Assembly: GCF_019977735.1 (NCBI RefSeq)
Contig: NZ_AP025019.1
Location: 248,001 to 312,000 of the forward strand
DNA length: 64,000 nucleotides
Direction: 5' to 3'
DNA from: Calothrix sp. PCC 7716
GTDB taxonomy: Bacteria; Cyanobacteriota; Cyanobacteriia; Cyanobacteriales; Nostocaceae
Shown: positions 62,680 to 64,000 of the stretch, one piece after another
Position numbering within the stretch: position 1 is the stretch's first letter
Layout: each line of letters opens with the position of its first letter
Made by a program: the position numbers and the translations under genes
The notes under the pieces: model-generated
Database searches by the model: none
What the model saw: the letters and a program-made list of their open reading frames with translations, nothing else
What the model was told of the DNA's origin: nothing

Positions 62680-62995
62680 TGAGAGTCAGTGTAATTACAC
62701 CTATCAAATTCATAAACTAATATGTGCTACAATACATCCCGCACCTGCCCCCTTTACTGCATGATGCCGTACTATCTCCAAATTCCGATAGTCCAAAATT
62801 ATCAATACAAATAGTAAGTGGCGCCCACTGGTAATTTGATAACTGTTAGAAAAAACTGTCTTTTCATTATCGATTTGATGTGCGGTAGAGAAGCAGCATC
62901 ACTTGATAGAATAAATAGGATTATTCAAAATACATTCAAACTAATCGCATATGAATTAGATAAACGCCATTCACAATAACTACATTCAAACACAA
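62680..62995. other. Gene-free stretch with two possible tiny frames
   Basis: 316 bases. A Cys-rich 30-codon frame (62722-62814) and a 47-codon frame starting TTG at 62836 (to 62979, containing LMCGREAASLDRINRI) are open but have no ribosome-binding site or recognised domain. I do not call either. Confidence 0.4.
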
Positions 62996-63277
62996 CTAAC
63001 AGTGCATCTTGCTATTTTTAACTAAATCTGGACTTTCCAGCATCATTAAATCACGTGCTGGATTGTCAATACATACAGGCGCCATGTTTAAACAATAGCG
63101 ATAAGCTGCTAAACCAATATTAGGATTCATGCCGACTATTGCCAAATACTGTTTCTTAATATCCGAACAAGGCTCAGTATTTTTTACAACAACATGCAAC
63201 CACTTGTTAACCTCAGATTCAGTTAAACTCCCATCTGCTAAAATTAATCTAAATTCTTCTATGCTAGGTAAACTCAT
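62996..63277 (-). CDS. Small hypothetical protein, minus strand
   Basis: 93 residues from ATG 63277; the ATG at 63301 is an alternative. Acidic helical N-terminus (PSIEEFRLILADGSLTESEVNKWL) and four Cys (one in TEPCSDIKK, one in YRYCLNMAPVC pair, one at the end). No family recognised. One of few minus-strand genes here. Confidence 0.6.
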   Translation of the reverse strand: MSLPSIEEFRLILADGSLTESEVNKWLHVVVKNTEPCSDIKKQYLAIVGMNPNIGLAAYRYCLNMAPVCIDNPARDLMMLESPDLVKNSKMHC

Positions 63278-63323
63278 TATATCTATAAATCTATAGTTCA
63301 ATATACTATGTTGCTAGCCTTTT

Positions 63324-63347
63324 GGTATGGCTCCTAAGCACCACTCC
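63324..63347 (+). repeat. Dispersed hairpin repeat, copy 4
   Basis: GGTATGGCTCCTAAGCACCA and following CTCC, matching copy 3 at 58214 in 20 of about 24 positions and located between divergent genes. Confidence 0.6.
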
Positions 63348-63425
63348 ACAACTTTAGTAAGATTGAGAACATTTAAGCAATCTTTCAGTCATATAAGTTA
63401 ATTGTACTATTACCTACCAATAATT

Positions 63426-63788
63426 ATGATTAAACAATTATTCATTTCCAGCCTTATGCTTGTTTGTATAACACTGCCTGCAAAAGCGCAGTATGATTAC
63501 CTCCCTGGCTCAGATGCAAGTATTTACTTAGACTTGATAAATAATAATTTGAAAAAGGATAATAACCCACTACGCGACTTGCCCGATAAAGATAAATTAG
63601 AATACGGTCGCGGATATTGTGCCAAAAGACAAAATGGCTACACCTTAGCTCAAATTGCTCGCGACGTAATTTACAGTTTGAAAAATAACAACAATCTTGA
63701 TGATGAACAAAAAACCTACATACATAAATACGATGTAGTGGTTTCAGCAGCAGCATTAACGGTATTTTGTCCACAATACGCAAAATAG
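63426..63788 (+). CDS. Small exported protein, DUF732-like
   Basis: 120 residues from ATG 63426. Signal peptide MIKQLFISSLMLVCITLPAKA with cleavage after AKA. The mature part has YGRGYCAKRQNGYTLAQIARD and ends VVSAAALTVFCPQYAK: two Cys framing a helical region with Ala-rich last helix, the plan of DUF732-type small exported proteins. Function unknown. Confidence 0.75.
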   Translation: MIKQLFISSLMLVCITLPAKAQYDYLPGSDASIYLDLINNNLKKDNNPLRDLPDKDKLEYGRGYCAKRQNGYTLAQIARDVIYSLKNNNNLDDEQKTYIHKYDVVVSAAALTVFCPQYAK

Positions 63789-63808
63789 TACTTGTGCCAA
63801 CACCTTCT

Positions 63809-64000
63809 CAAAAGCAATAGCAGCAGCGATAAGATGTTATTTATGCTGCTACACATATAACTTTATTCAGGCAGCGTTTCCTTGAGGTTTTAAATTATGG
63901 TGTTGATCCCGCATTGGTTAGTTCAAGTGGTGAACTACATCAATTGTCATTTAATGAACAATTAGTAGAAGTCGCCAAATTAATCAAAATAGAGTGCAAT
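63809..64000 (+). other. Possible truncated reading frame at right edge
   Basis: From about 63832 the frame reads LFRQRFLEVLNYGVDPALVSSSGELHQLSF to the window end without stop, which looks protein-like, but no ATG/GTG/TTG start with a ribosome-binding site is seen before 63913. It may be the start of a gene or a fragment. It contains one of only four GATC sites of the window. Confidence 0.3.

Noticed and set aside
62722-62814. 30-codon Cys-rich frame
   Set aside because: Too short, no ribosome-binding site and no similarity to anything nearby.
62836-62979. 47-codon frame starting TTG
   Set aside because: Protein-like in part, but the start is weak and no homology could be judged.
1-64000. 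Insertion sequences and tRNA genes
   Set aside because: No transposase motif (DDE, HUH, tyrosine or serine recombinase) and no cloverleaf were recognised.

Overview
The window is AT-rich DNA (by eye roughly 35-40% GC) that most likely comes from a large conjugative plasmid, or an integrative conjugative element, of a filamentous (Nostocales-like) cyanobacterium. The evidence is a Ycf46-type AAA ATPase, a cyanobacterial-type group 2 sigma factor, a membrane protein fused to a spermidine-synthase-like domain, and a near absence of ribosomal, tRNA or core metabolic genes. No tRNA, rRNA, CRISPR array or transposase was recognised.\n\nLayout. (1) 1-18.7 kb: a type IV secretion locus, with VirB2-, VirB3-, VirB4-, VirB5-, VirB6-, VirB8-, VirB10- and VirB9-like genes followed by a VirD4 coupling ATPase and a 962-residue acidic, partly disordered protein. 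I recognise no relaxase. (2) 18.7-24.5 kb: accessory genes, including a spermidine-synthase/membrane fusion, a PD-(D/E)XK-like protein, a phage-like zinc/HTH protein and a small EF-hand-like protein. (3) 24.7-38 kb: a replication island with an MrfA-like helicase, a primase-polymerase, a candidate ssDNA-binding protein, the sliding clamp, DnaX, a family B DNA polymerase, an unknown polymerase-coupled protein, and the delta and delta' clamp-loader subunits. (4) 38-43 kb: a 1731-residue DNA methyltransferase-helicase fusion. The polymerase and this fusion both end in the clamp-binding peptide QLSLF, which ties them to the clamp encoded here. (5) 43.3-50.8 kb: a DNA-modification region with an orphan phosphorothioation-associated methyltransferase, an ASCH-domain protein, three proteins carrying four copies of an undescribed ~150-residue module, and a cytosine-C5 methyltransferase overlapping an XRE regulator. 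(6) 50.9-60.7 kb: regulators (sigma factor, XRE protein), an iteron-like repeat array at 54.45-54.85 kb that is a candidate replication origin, a NADAR-domain fusion, a GGDEF gene broken by a stop codon, and many unknown small genes. (7) 60.9-62.7 kb: a second cytosine-C5 methyltransferase, frameshifted, directly followed by a DpdA-like deazaguanine transglycosylase.\n\nHow it works together (inference): the element appears able to transfer itself, to copy itself with a hybrid replisome (family B polymerase plus bacterial clamp and loader), and to alter or protect its DNA by several modification enzymes. Base composition agrees with strong restriction pressure. The tetramer GATC occurs only four times in 64 kb, while the palindrome GGCGCC occurs about 85 times.
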